NCBI GenBank assembly: GCA_016784965.1
Contig: JADHTQ010000006.1
Coordinates: forward strand, 1 to 64,000
DNA length: 64,000 bases
Origin: Bacteriovoracaceae bacterium
Lineage (GTDB): Bacteria > Bdellovibrionota > Bacteriovoracia > Bacteriovoracales > Bacteriovoracaceae
Direction of reading: 5' to 3'
A program made the translations under genes and the position numbers. How positions within the stretch are numbered: the stretch's first letter is position 1; every line of letters begins with the position of its first letter. Shown here one piece after another: positions 1 to 9,008 of this stretch. Below the pieces are notes generated by a model. The model ran no database searches. It was not told the DNA's origin and saw only the letters and a list, made by a program, of their open reading frames with translations.

Positions 1-1
1 A

Positions 2-124
2 TACTTTTCTTTGTATAATAGGCCAACATTTATTGTTTGCAGACTGCTTAAGGAAAAATATCGTAAAAATGACCATGTCAATGACCAGGACAGGTATTTG
101 AAGATCAGATCAAGTTTAGGATGA
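2..124 (+). CDS. C-terminal end of an upstream gene (partial)
   Basis: Frame 2 is open from the window edge to a TGA at 122-124 and gives about 40 charged residues. The other two forward frames meet stops inside the same stretch, at 16-18 and near 108. It could be the tail of a gene that begins before the window. No family can be recognised from so short a piece, and a non-coding stretch is possible. Confidence 0.3.
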   Translation, partial: YFSLYNRPTFIVCRLLKEKYRKNDHVNDQDRYLKIRSSLG

Positions 125-171
125 AAAATTCAGGTTAAGACACTGAGGGTGTACCTTAAAAGGAAAAGTTT

Positions 172-738
172 ATGAAAAACATTATTGCTGCATTGTTTGT
201 TATGATTTTTAGTTGCCAAGTTGCGATTGCAAGCCACTTATTTATTGAACCACTTGTTGGGTACGGTTTAGGAAATCATGAAGATACAACAGTCGACAAG
301 GCCAACGGGGTATACTTTGGGGCCAGAACGGGAGTTAGTTTTGGGCTACCCTTTATTGGGGCCGATTTTCTTATGGGGATGCCCACTATTATCTATAAAG
401 ATTCCGCTACCAGCGATGTTGATAGTCCATCATTTTCGCTAGGTGTCGTTGTCGGAATAGAGTTTTTAGATAGCCCTTTTCGATTATGGGGCGGATACTA
501 TTTTATTGATAACGCTACTCGCAAGTATTCAGGTGGTGAAGTGGATGTTACTGGTGTAGCTATGAAGCTTGGTGCGGGCTACAGCATATTTGAATTGGTG
601 GCATTAAATATCGAGTATATTATGAGGGAGCTTGCTGAGTACGAATCTGGGGGATCAACAGCGGAATTTCCAGCAAATAATAATAAAGTCGAGATCGTCT
701 TTTTGTCTATGAGTCTCCCGTTTACAATAGCCTTCTAA
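172..738 (+). CDS. Outer-membrane beta-barrel protein, 188 aa
   Basis: A signal peptide is visible at residues 1-20 (MKNIIAALFVMIFSCQVAIA, cleavage before SH). The mature part is rich in alternating hydrophobic and Gly/aromatic strands and the protein ends in Phe, the usual BAM recognition signal of outer-membrane barrels. The length fits an 8-stranded OmpA/OmpW-like barrel, but I cannot assign a named family. An AAAAGGAAAAG ribosome binding site lies just before the ATG. It is followed after about 140 bases by a second barrel gene on the same strand. Location in the outer membrane is inferred; the function is unknown. Confidence 0.75.
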   Translation: MKNIIAALFVMIFSCQVAIASHLFIEPLVGYGLGNHEDTTVDKANGVYFGARTGVSFGLPFIGADFLMGMPTIIYKDSATSDVDSPSFSLGVVVGIEFLDSPFRLWGGYYFIDNATRKYSGGEVDVTGVAMKLGAGYSIFELVALNIEYIMRELAEYESGGSTAEFPANNNKVEIVFLSMSLPFTIAF

Positions 739-882
739 ATAAACCATACATTGGGCGGTGTGACTCAGTGTTTCCAGTGAATTTCTTACCAAATTTAAGC
801 GACTTCCCAAAGAATTCCTTCCTTTTTCATATTTGAGATGATAGGAAAAGTCAGAATCTTGTCTACCTCGGGGGGAAAATAT

Positions 883-1947
883 ATGAAATTTATTGTTTTA
901 TCAGCACTTTTGCTATCTGTTTTTTCAGTTGGACCTGCTTTTGCCTTTGATACTAAGGTTAAAGGCTTTGTCGCCATAGACCTGTTGTCTACAAATAAAA
1001 AAGAATCACAAGATCAAAAATATGAGTTTGGTATTGGGGTTTTGGATCTGAAACTTTATGCCCAGCATGAAAAGTTCAATGCTAAAATCAAGCTTGACTT
1101 AGACGACGGTAAGATGGACGAAAAATACAATATTTTTGAAGAAATGACAGTCAGCTATCGCTTCAATGATAAATTCAAAATTAAAGTAGGAAAAGGCAAA
1201 GTTCCCTTTCATCGCCTTCATTGGGGAGCAATTGAAAATTGTTATACCGATGGTGGATCAATGCTTGGAACTGAACAGGGATGGCGAGATCAAGATAATT
1301 TAGTTCTAACTACATTTACATATGGAGGCTACCATCACGGCCTTATCAACCATTTTAGTATCTTTGGTACTAGCAGAAAGTACTCCATTGCAAGTAATGG
1401 TTACTTTGAAAACGATCCAAGTAAAACTGTACAACTGAATGATCAACGAGGTCTGGCGAATAAGTTTATCTACTTTCCCTTTGGTGGTTTAGAATTATCA
1501 GCTAGTATTATCTTCCATAAAAACGATTATAATCCTCAATCTAACTGGGCAGCAGATTTCGGCGGTGGATATGAGCAAGGAAACTTTGAGATCTGGTTTG
1601 AGTATGTATTCGGCTTTATTAGTCATCATAAATACTATAGTAGTTATTCAAAAAAGAAGTTGCGCCAGTATGAACAAACTCTCCAACTAGGTGGAGAGTA
1701 TAAGTTATCATCAAAAATTAGCGCTATACTCAATACCGAAGTCGTCTTTATCAATCAAACAACTCACGACGATGGATACTGGCAACGAGACAACTACAAA
1801 CTAGATTTTGGAGCTAAATACAACTTCAACCGCAATACATTCGCTACACTGGGTGCTTTGGTTGAAAAGAGGATTCAAAAAGGTCCAAGTAGTAAAGATG
1901 AATTAGCTGGTTATAAAGCAAAAGCATCTCTGTCACACTGGTTCTAA
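883..1947 (+). CDS. Outer-membrane porin-like protein, 354 aa
   Basis: The ATG at 883 is chosen because it follows a GGGGGGA ribosome binding site and starts a clear signal peptide (MKFIVLSALLLSVFSVGPAFA). An in-frame ATG at 838 would put 15 unrelated residues before it. The mature protein shows repeated amphipathic strands and ends in Phe (KASLSHWF). Length and the pattern of a short N-terminal strand with a 'KVGKGKVPF'-type segment resemble phosphate-selective porin O/P or related 16-stranded porins. That family assignment is tentative; outer-membrane location is well supported. Confidence 0.75.
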   Translation: MKFIVLSALLLSVFSVGPAFAFDTKVKGFVAIDLLSTNKKESQDQKYEFGIGVLDLKLYAQHEKFNAKIKLDLDDGKMDEKYNIFEEMTVSYRFNDKFKIKVGKGKVPFHRLHWGAIENCYTDGGSMLGTEQGWRDQDNLVLTTFTYGGYHHGLINHFSIFGTSRKYSIASNGYFENDPSKTVQLNDQRGLANKFIYFPFGGLELSASIIFHKNDYNPQSNWAADFGGGYEQGNFEIWFEYVFGFISHHKYYSSYSKKKLRQYEQTLQLGGEYKLSSKISAILNTEVVFINQTTHDDGYWQRDNYKLDFGAKYNFNRNTFATLGALVEKRIQKGPSSKDELAGYKAKASLSHWF

Positions 1948-1970
1948 TCACCAAACAAAGAGAATCATAA

Positions 1971-2513
1971 GTGATAGATCCAAAGCAGCGTCGACAAATT
2001 TTATTGGATAATATGGCCAAAATTAAAGCAGACGGAATTAACTGTCAGAATTGTCAGTCCGTCTGTTGTACTTATGTGGCAAACTCAATTCGGGTTACTC
2101 CTATTGAGGCATTTGATCTGGTAAAGTTTTTGACTGGCAACCAGCTTTTGGGGGCAGAGCTTATTGGCAAAATTCAAGAGAGTATTAAGCATAACCGTCT
2201 GGAGCACACACTTTCAAATGGTCCAAAAGCATTGATTCGCAAAACTTATAACTGTCCATTTGTTACTAAGGGGCCAAAGGGGTGTATGATTGCTCCGGAG
2301 TCTAAGCCGTACGGGTGTTTGGCATTTAATGCTTTGGAGGCAAATGCTAACGGGGATGATGGCAAGTGCAAAAGTGACATACCCTTGTTAGAAAAAAGAG
2401 AAGAACTCTTTGCCAGCTCAGAGAGTATTATCAATGATCACCTGAAGCAGGAATTTGGCCTGGACTGGGATAAAGAAACGATTCCCGTTGCTATTATGAG
2501 CGTTCTAAATTAA
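1971..2513 (+). CDS. YkgJ-family cysteine cluster protein, 180 aa
   Basis: The N-terminal part holds the CxxCxxxCC arrangement (CQNCQSVCC, residues 25-33) and later C-x(9)-C and YGC motifs, the pattern of the YkgJ/UPF0153 family thought to bind zinc or an iron-sulphur cluster. The start is a GTG at 1971, 23 bases after the porin stop. No signal peptide is seen, so it is probably cytoplasmic. The biochemical role of the family is not established. It lies directly upstream of ileS on the same strand. Confidence 0.75.
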   Translation: MIDPKQRRQILLDNMAKIKADGINCQNCQSVCCTYVANSIRVTPIEAFDLVKFLTGNQLLGAELIGKIQESIKHNRLEHTLSNGPKALIRKTYNCPFVTKGPKGCMIAPESKPYGCLAFNALEANANGDDGKCKSDIPLLEKREELFASSESIINDHLKQEFGLDWDKETIPVAIMSVLN

Positions 2514-2567
2514 TCTATTGCTACACTTTTTATTGAAATTTTCTAAGTCCAGATTGTGGGAGGAAGT

Positions 2568-5500
2568 ATGGTTGAGAAGGTGGAGAGCAATGACTCCTTT
2601 TGTTTTGTAAAAACTGAGCATGATATTTTAAAGTACTGGAAAGATCACAAAATTTTTCAAAAAACTCTTGAGAAGACCAAAGATAATAAAACTTATATAT
2701 TTTACGACGGGCCTCCATTTGCGACCGGACTGCCACATCATGGTCACCTAGTTGCCTCAACACTTAAGGATATTGTACCTCGCTATTTTACTATGAAGGG
2801 CAGGTATGTGGAGCGGCGTTTTGGTTGGGACTGCCATGGGCTGCCGGTTGAGTATGAGATTGATAAGAAGCTTAAGATGTCAGCTCACGATGCTGCCAAG
2901 AAGATGGGGATCAAAGGTTACAATGATGCTTGTCGAGGGATTGTCCAGCGCTTTACGGCGGAGTGGGAAAAAACTATTACCCGCATTGGGCGATGGGTGG
3001 ATTTTGAAAATGACTACAAGACTATGGATACGCCTTTTATGGAGTCTGTGTGGTGGGCCTTTAAGCAGCTTTGGGACAAGCATTTAATTTATCAGGGGAC
3101 CAAGATTGTGCCCTTTTCTACTGAGCTTGGAACTGTGTTGTCTAACTTTGAGGCGACCTCTAATTATCAGGAAGTGCAAGATCCATCTATTACGGTTTTG
3201 TTTAAGACGATTGGGGAGGAGAATACATTCTTTGCGGCGTGGACGACGACTCCTTGGACCCTACCTTCCAACTTAGGGCTTTGTGTGGGGCCTGATATCG
3301 ATTATGTCAAAGTTGAGGATAAGAAGTTAAATATCTTTTTATATATGGCAGAGGCAAGGCTTGAGGCCTACTCTAAAAAGAGGACTCTGACTGTTGTCCA
3401 GAAGATGAAGGGTATGGATCTTTTGGGTAGGCATTATGAACCGCTGTTTCCCTACTTTGATGAGTTGGAAAAAGAGGGCGCATTTCAAGTGCTCAATGAC
3501 GACTATGTAACTACTGAAGATGGGACCGGGATCGTGCATGCTGCGCCCTCATTTGGTGAGGATGACTTTCGCATTATGAAAGAGGCGGGCATCTCTGCCA
3601 ATGTTTGTCCCATTGATAACTCTGGTACCTTTTTGGGTAGTGTCACAGACTTTGCCGGGATGTATGTTAAAGATGCCGATAAGAGCATTATAAAGAAGCT
3701 TAAAGAGGAGCATAAGCTGTATGAGCAATCGGTGCTGGTACATAGCTATCCCTTTTGCCCAAGATCAGACACACCCCTGATCTACAAGGCGATTCCTTCT
3801 TGGTATATCAAAGTAGAAAAAATTAAAAACTCCATTATTGAATCCAATGAGCAAATAAATTGGGTTCCCAGTCATATCAAGCATGGCCGCTTTGGTAAGT
3901 GGCTGGAGGGGGCGCGCGATTGGGCGATATCTCGAAATCGGATCTGGGGGACACCTCTGCCCATTTGGGCCAATGAAGAAAGTGGCAACTTTATCTGTAT
4001 TGGCTCCCTGGAGGAGCTTGAAAAATATACCGGAATGAAACTTGATGATCTTCACCGAGAAAGTGTCGATCCGCTGACTTTTACGGTGCCTGGTGAAGCT
4101 GGAACTTATGAGCGCATCAGCGAAGTGTTGGACTGTTGGTTTGAGTCTGGCTCCATGCCCTACTCTCAGCTACACTACCCCTTTGAAAACCAGCAAGTTT
4201 TTGAAGAGGGATTTCCTGCGGAGTATATCGCCGAAGGGCTCGATCAGACTAGAGGGTGGTTTTATACTTTAAATATTTTATCAACTGCCCTGTTTGGTAG
4301 GCCTGCTTTTAAAAACGTAATTGTAAATGGGATGGTAAACGCTGAAGATGGTAAGAAGATGTCAAAGCGTCTGCAAAACTATACCGCTCCCGATGTGTTG
4401 ATGGAGAAGTTTGGCGCCGATGCTTTGAGGCTTTATCTTATCAACTCAGGGCTAGTGCGCGGTGAAGAGCAACGCTTTGCCGATGCTGGCGTTAAGGATA
4501 TGGTTCGGCGAGCACTTCTTCCTTGGTATAACTCTTTTAAGTTTTTTCACACTTATGCAACAGTTGATAAGTGGAACCCTCAGGAGCACTTTCAATTTGG
4601 GGAAAATATTGTTGACTGCTGGATTCTATCTAACTTGCAAACCCTAAAAGATAGCATCGCCAAAGAGATGGAGGTCTATAAACTCTATAACGTTGTACCT
4701 GCACTTTTTACTTTTATTGAAGATTTGACTAACTGGTATATTCGCCTCAACAGATCTCGCTTTTGGGGAGAGGGACTCTCTGATGATAAGTGCCAAGCGT
4801 ATTCTACTTTGTACACCACCATAAAAGAGCTAAGTACCGCTATGGCACCCTTTGCTCCCTTTTTAGCAGATTATATTTTCTTGCAATTAAAAAAGCTTGG
4901 TGGCATAGAAGAGGAATCAGTGCATCTTTGTGACTATCCAATAGCTGACCACAAAATGGTCGACAGTACCTTAGAAGATGCAGTGGGGCGCATGCAACAG
5001 ATTATCTTGCTCGGTAGGCAAAAGCGCAACCAAGTGCAGATCAAGGTTAAAACACCGCTTAGGACTTTAACTATCATTCATAAAGACCAAGAGTTGTTGG
5101 ATGAAATCGCTAAACTGGAAAGTTACATTAAGTCAGAGTTAAATGTGAAACAGCTCCTCTACTCTACAGATGAGCAAAATTATATAAAACTATATGCCAA
5201 ACCAAACTCACCAGTGTTGGGCAAAAGGTTGGGCCGTGACTTTGGCAAGTTTAGAAATTTAATCGGGAAACTCTCCGCCGTTGAGCTTGAAGCACTGGAA
5301 AAAGATGGCTCCATAACTCTTGATGGTGAGGACTTTCGGGATGAAGAGATCTTGGTTTTTAGAGAGGCCAAAGAGGGAACTCATACACTGTCAAACCGTT
5401 TTATCTCAATTGACTTGGATTGCAACCTCGACCCGGCCTTAATTGATGAAGGTCTGGCGCGAGAGGTGGTAAATCGGATTCAAAAATCTAGAAAGGATAA

Positions 5501-5702
5501 AAACTTTAACGTTGCCGATCGCATCGAAATTACCTATGCAGGAGATCCTGAAATTGAAAACGTGCTAGCTAAACACCTCGATTATATAGCCAAAGAAACC
5601 TTGGCCAAATCGGTGACAAAAGGTATCATAAGTTTTGAGTCTAAAGAGTTTGCAATTGAAAAGTGGAAGATCAGTATGGATATTAAAAAGATCACTACTT
5701 AA
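2568..5702 (+). CDS. ileS: Isoleucyl-tRNA synthetase, long type-2-like form
   Basis: Class I aminoacyl-tRNA synthetase that charges tRNA-Ile. The HIGH signature appears as PHHGH (residues 56-60) within a GPPFATGLP context and the KMSKR loop is at about residues 597-601. The CP1 editing region has the expected TTPWTLPSN motif. The total length of 1044 aa and the GPPFATGLP motif match the eukaryotic-like IleS2 subgroup rather than the 930-aa type-1 enzymes. The C-terminus shows no CxxC zinc finger. The start is placed at the ATG at 2568, because the sequence GGGAGGA just upstream is its ribosome binding site; the GTG at 2556 would overlap that site. IleS2 enzymes are commonly less sensitive to mupirocin; that is family knowledge, not seen here. 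Confidence 0.97.
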   Translation: MVEKVESNDSFCFVKTEHDILKYWKDHKIFQKTLEKTKDNKTYIFYDGPPFATGLPHHGHLVASTLKDIVPRYFTMKGRYVERRFGWDCHGLPVEYEIDKKLKMSAHDAAKKMGIKGYNDACRGIVQRFTAEWEKTITRIGRWVDFENDYKTMDTPFMESVWWAFKQLWDKHLIYQGTKIVPFSTELGTVLSNFEATSNYQEVQDPSITVLFKTIGEENTFFAAWTTTPWTLPSNLGLCVGPDIDYVKVEDKKLNIFLYMAEARLEAYSKKRTLTVVQKMKGMDLLGRHYEPLFPYFDELEKEGAFQVLNDDYVTTEDGTGIVHAAPSFGEDDFRIMKEAGISANVCPIDNSGTFLGSVTDFAGMYVKDADKSIIKKLKEEHKLYEQSVLVHSYPFCPRSDTPLIYKAIPSWYIKVEKIKNSIIESNEQINWVPSHIKHGRFGKWLEGARDWAISRNRIWGTPLPIWANEESGNFICIGSLEELEKYTGMKLDDLHRESVDPLTFTVPGEAGTYERISEVLDCWFESGSMPYSQLHYPFENQQVFEEGFPAEYIAEGLDQTRGWFYTLNILSTALFGRPAFKNVIVNGMVNAEDGKKMSKRLQNYTAPDVLMEKFGADALRLYLINSGLVRGEEQRFADAGVKDMVRRALLPWYNSFKFFHTYATVDKWNPQEHFQFGENIVDCWILSNLQTLKDSIAKEMEVYKLYNVVPALFTFIEDLTNWYIRLNRSRFWGEGLSDDKCQAYSTLYTTIKELSTAMAPFAPFLADYIFLQLKKLGGIEEESVHLCDYPIADHKMVDSTLEDAVGRMQQIILLGRQKRNQVQIKVKTPLRTLTIIHKDQELLDEIAKLESYIKSELNVKQLLYSTDEQNYIKLYAKPNSPVLGKRLGRDFGKFRNLIGKLSAVELEALEKDGSITLDGEDFRDEEILVFREAKEGTHTLSNRFISIDLDCNLDPALIDEGLAREVVNRIQKSRKDKNFNVADRIEITYAGDPEIENVLAKHLDYIAKETLAKSVTKGIISFESKEFAIEKWKISMDIKKITT

Positions 5703-5718
5703 AAATTTTAGGAATGTT

Positions 5719-6600
5719 ATGAAGTCCATCTTCATATTAATACTAGTTTTGTTTAGTAAATCAGCTCTAAGTGATTATCCCATCTATTACTATGATGAAC
5801 AAAAAGTAAAGATATCAAATGAGACCTTTTACCGCTATATCCGCCCACAAATACGAAACATTGTTGTTGAGTATTACCATCTACTTAAAAAACATGGGCC
5901 ACTTTTTGAAGATTTAATCAAAATCAAGCACAGTATCTTTAAGCTGAGCAACGCCTGGAAAGAGTGGACTCCTAACTGTACTTATGTAACCCATGAATGT
6001 GCCACAACACTGGTTAAGTTTTATGAAACATCTCGCAATCTTGAGCAAAAAATTCATCTGCTCCAAAATAAAAAGTTGAAGGTCAGGCCCTCAACTTCTC
6101 TGAAAGGTCCCTTTAGGCCCCACGATACCCATTTGCACCTATTAACTTTAATCAATCGCCTCTTGGATCTCAATTTTTATTTTCTCCATCAGCTAGAGAC
6201 AATTATGATCACTTCGGGCACACCATACTCTAAACCATTAAGTGTAAAAGAAAAGTTCTCACCCAATCTACATGGTCTCCAACTTGTGTCTGAAGAGATG
6301 CTCACCACACTTCTTGATAAAAATATTAAAGAAGACTTTATCTCACTATGGTGGAATTTTATAAAGCACCTTGAGCAACATGTAACCCTGGAGCAAAAAC
6401 AGTCTTATCTAATCAAAAGATTGGGTGAATTTACCATTATCTGGAATTCCTTCCACATGAAAATGACCAGCGGACAGATTACTCTTCCCAAAAAGTCTAT
6501 CCAAGTAATTAAAATTATGCATAATCGCTGGAATTCGATCCTTAAGCTCTATTTAAAACATACCCGATTTGTTCCCCCCTTAAATAAATTAAAACGCTAA
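5719..6600 (+). CDS. Exported protein of unknown function, 293 aa
   Basis: The ATG at 5719 follows an AGGAA site and begins a signal peptide (MKSIFILILVLFSKSALS). Earlier in-frame starts lie inside ileS. The gene begins 16 bases after the ileS stop and so may be co-transcribed. The mature part is mostly helical by composition, basic, with two cysteines close together (CTYVTHEC) that could form a disulphide in the periplasm. No known domain is recognised. Confidence 0.7.
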   Translation: MKSIFILILVLFSKSALSDYPIYYYDEQKVKISNETFYRYIRPQIRNIVVEYYHLLKKHGPLFEDLIKIKHSIFKLSNAWKEWTPNCTYVTHECATTLVKFYETSRNLEQKIHLLQNKKLKVRPSTSLKGPFRPHDTHLHLLTLINRLLDLNFYFLHQLETIMITSGTPYSKPLSVKEKFSPNLHGLQLVSEEMLTTLLDKNIKEDFISLWWNFIKHLEQHVTLEQKQSYLIKRLGEFTIIWNSFHMKMTSGQITLPKKSIQVIKIMHNRWNSILKLYLKHTRFVPPLNKLKR

Positions 6601-6686
6601 ACTTTTCAAGTAACTAGACGATAAGAAGAGAGGAATAAGGCCCAAATTAGGTCTACTTGAATAAATTAGTATGGATTGATAAATTT

Positions 6687-7130
6687 ATGACAGCACTTGA
6701 TGATTTAGATGACTTAGATTTTGAGTATGAGACCAAGGCCACTAGTACTGCTACCGCTCCAACAAAAAGAGGTCTCACATCTCCGACTAAAACTGCCACT
6801 CAAGCGCCCCCCGTTGAAGATGAAACCAAACCACTACTATCAGTAGTAAAAAATGATACTCCAGCGCCCAAGCAACCCAAAAAGATCTCTCAAGTCAGCG
6901 GAGATATGCGCAGCCGGATTGATGAAATTGAGCGAAACGCTGAGATAAGAATCGCTGTCGCCGAAGAAAAGGTATACATAATCGCCAACTTATTTGCCGA
7001 GGCAAAATTATTGGAGTTTCAAGTAAACAAAATTTTGCAAGCAATTGAAAGCAATAATCCCGCTATTGAAAAGAAGTTCCAAAGAATCTCAAAACTACTG
7101 GCAGAACACGCCGAAATTCGAAAATTTTAG
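6687..7130 (+). CDS. Hypothetical protein, acidic N-terminus and helical C-terminus, 147 aa
   Basis: The protein starts with an Asp-rich stretch (DDLDDLDFEYE), continues with a Thr/Pro/Lys-rich linker of about 50 residues and ends with a helical segment of about 80 residues (EIERNAEIRIAVAEEKVYII onward) that could form a coiled coil. No signal peptide is present, so it is probably cytoplasmic. An alternative TTG start at 6657, preceded by AGGTC, would add ten residues. No family is recognised; the layout is like that of a linker or adaptor protein. Confidence 0.6.
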   Translation: MTALDDLDDLDFEYETKATSTATAPTKRGLTSPTKTATQAPPVEDETKPLLSVVKNDTPAPKQPKKISQVSGDMRSRIDEIERNAEIRIAVAEEKVYIIANLFAEAKLLEFQVNKILQAIESNNPAIEKKFQRISKLLAEHAEIRKF

Positions 7131-7246
7131 ACGCTTTATAAAAAACCAATGAAAAATTTATAGATCCCAATGTGATTTGTTCATGTTTAACAGTTGTGCA
7201 TTGTAATCAATGGCCTAAACATATAGTATGCGCCTTTGGAGAAAGT

Positions 7247-9001
7247 ATGAAGTGCTATAAATTGGCCACAGTCGCAGTTATTATATCACTAAGCTGCTTA
7301 ATATCGGTTTATGCTGGTCCCTTTGATGAGGTTACGGGCGTTAGTGACACACAGGTGCGTCCTGCATATCAAGGGGTTATTGAGATCTATAACTCTTTGA
7401 GCTCACAGAAAAAAAGGCAAATTGAACAAGCTACCTCTGTCGAATTTGCTGGAGATAATCCTCTTTTACCACTACCTAAAGTCCTTACAGTAGAGGAGTC
7501 CAAGCAACTCCAGTTGGGTACAGCGCAAAGGGGACGTGCTTTGCAGGCCTTTTTACAAGACCATTATGGCAACAAAGAGTACTTAAAAGATGGTATTATC
7601 CCAGAAGATGTCATCACTAGAATTGTTGAAAGAAATAATGAGTCCATGTGGGCAAAGTATATAAGACCCGCGCATATTCAGTTTTGGTATGGTCCCGATA
7701 TTATACGCGGTCCTCCGACAGAGGGATTTCCTGAGGGCAGGTTTATGGTCGTTGAAGATAATCCCACTTTTATTGGGGGCCCAGGTGACCTAATTCAGGC
7801 CAGAAAAAGTATTTTTAAACACGTTCCTGAATATAAAAAGCTGCTGGGTGACTCTCCTGATCCCGGTCGATTTTATGATCAACTGGCAGATAATTATAAA
7901 TTCTTGGCCAAACAACGAGATGGAGTAGCGGTACTGGTGGCATACGCAAGTGATATCAGCTCGGACAACGAAGGTATGCGAGTAGAGAAGATTTTTAAAG
8001 AGCGAGGCATGGAGGTAGTCATTATGGATTATCGACATCCCAAAAACAATCGGCATAAAAAAAAGGTAAAACGCATAGTTACTGATAAAGATGGCGTCTG
8101 GTTGATAAAACCACAAAGAAAAGGCCCCGCAAAAAGAATAAAAGTTGGACACATTCTAAATAATCTAAGTCCTGCTGATATAGAGATGAAACATCCTGCC
8201 AATAGGCAGGCATTTATACTAGAAGAAGCTCATTGGCACATTGATCCCAAAGAAGGAAGTGGCGCTTTGAATCCCAAGGCGCAAAAAAAATTAAAGGCAC
8301 TGCTACAACCTGACAAGACCGGCAACATCAATGTTAAAACGGTCGAATCATTTATACGTCGAAATACTAAACAGCACTGGTTAGATTATAAGTTTGGTAT
8401 ACCAGGTATCATTAATGCCCTAAAAAAAGGCAAGGTTAGTATGACCAACCCTCCCGGCATCGAATTTATTGGAGACAAAGAATTTTATATATATGTAGAA
8501 GACTTAATTGCTTATTACTTAAAAGAAACACCGATTATTTCAAATATCCCATCTGTTAGTTTTCGTACCAGAGGGCAAGTGGGCAAGACCTCATTAAACT
8601 TAAGCACTTTTAAAGAAGTATTTAATAAAATTAAAACATATGTCATAAAAAAAGTTGATGGCAGAGGAGGAGATGGAGTGTGGGTTGGGCCCAAAACAAC
8701 TGCCGCAGAAGTTGCCAAGGTTAAAAAATTAGTTATGGCCAATCCTGGCCACTACATCGCCCAAGTGTTTACTGCCCTATCAACTCTTGCCGGCCACATC
8801 GGTGATATCAGGCAAATCTCAGAAATTGGTATTGGTAGACAGATCGTTGCAGAAACGTCCTGGGCCAGGGTTGTCTCTAAAAATGGAAATGGTAAAGTTA
8901 ACATTAGTGATCAAGGCAAAGAGGCCGTGGTACTGGTTAGAAATGTTACCAATATACTTAGTTGTACAAATTCATTAAATGGTTTTGCTCGCGCAATGTA
9001 A
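7247..9001 (+). CDS. Exported circularly permuted ATP-grasp-like protein, 584 aa
   Basis: The start at 7247 follows GGAG and gives a signal peptide of about 23 residues (MKCYKLATVAVIISLSCLIS, then VYA before GP). The earlier in-frame ATG at 7172 would add 25 residues without a plausible ribosome binding site. The body resembles the circularly permuted ATP-grasp family (DUF404/DUF403 type): an N-terminal 'RFMVVEDN' element, then a C-terminal block with DGRGGDGVWVGP, a 'HYIAQ' strand and GDIRQISEIG. In that family these elements form the nucleotide and metal site of peptide-ligase-like enzymes, which normally work in the cytoplasm. The substrate is unknown. The gene ends 7 bases from the convergent tail-fibre-like gene. 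Confidence 0.65.
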   Translation: MKCYKLATVAVIISLSCLISVYAGPFDEVTGVSDTQVRPAYQGVIEIYNSLSSQKKRQIEQATSVEFAGDNPLLPLPKVLTVEESKQLQLGTAQRGRALQAFLQDHYGNKEYLKDGIIPEDVITRIVERNNESMWAKYIRPAHIQFWYGPDIIRGPPTEGFPEGRFMVVEDNPTFIGGPGDLIQARKSIFKHVPEYKKLLGDSPDPGRFYDQLADNYKFLAKQRDGVAVLVAYASDISSDNEGMRVEKIFKERGMEVVIMDYRHPKNNRHKKKVKRIVTDKDGVWLIKPQRKGPAKRIKVGHILNNLSPADIEMKHPANRQAFILEEAHWHIDPKEGSGALNPKAQKKLKALLQPDKTGNINVKTVESFIRRNTKQHWLDYKFGIPGIINALKKGKVSMTNPPGIEFIGDKEFYIYVEDLIAYYLKETPIISNIPSVSFRTRGQVGKTSLNLSTFKEVFNKIKTYVIKKVDGRGGDGVWVGPKTTAAEVAKVKKLVMANPGHYIAQVFTALSTLAGHIGDIRQISEIGIGRQIVAETSWARVVSKNGNGKVNISDQGKEAVVLVRNVTNILSCTNSLNGFARAM

Positions 9002-9008
9002 GTTGCCT

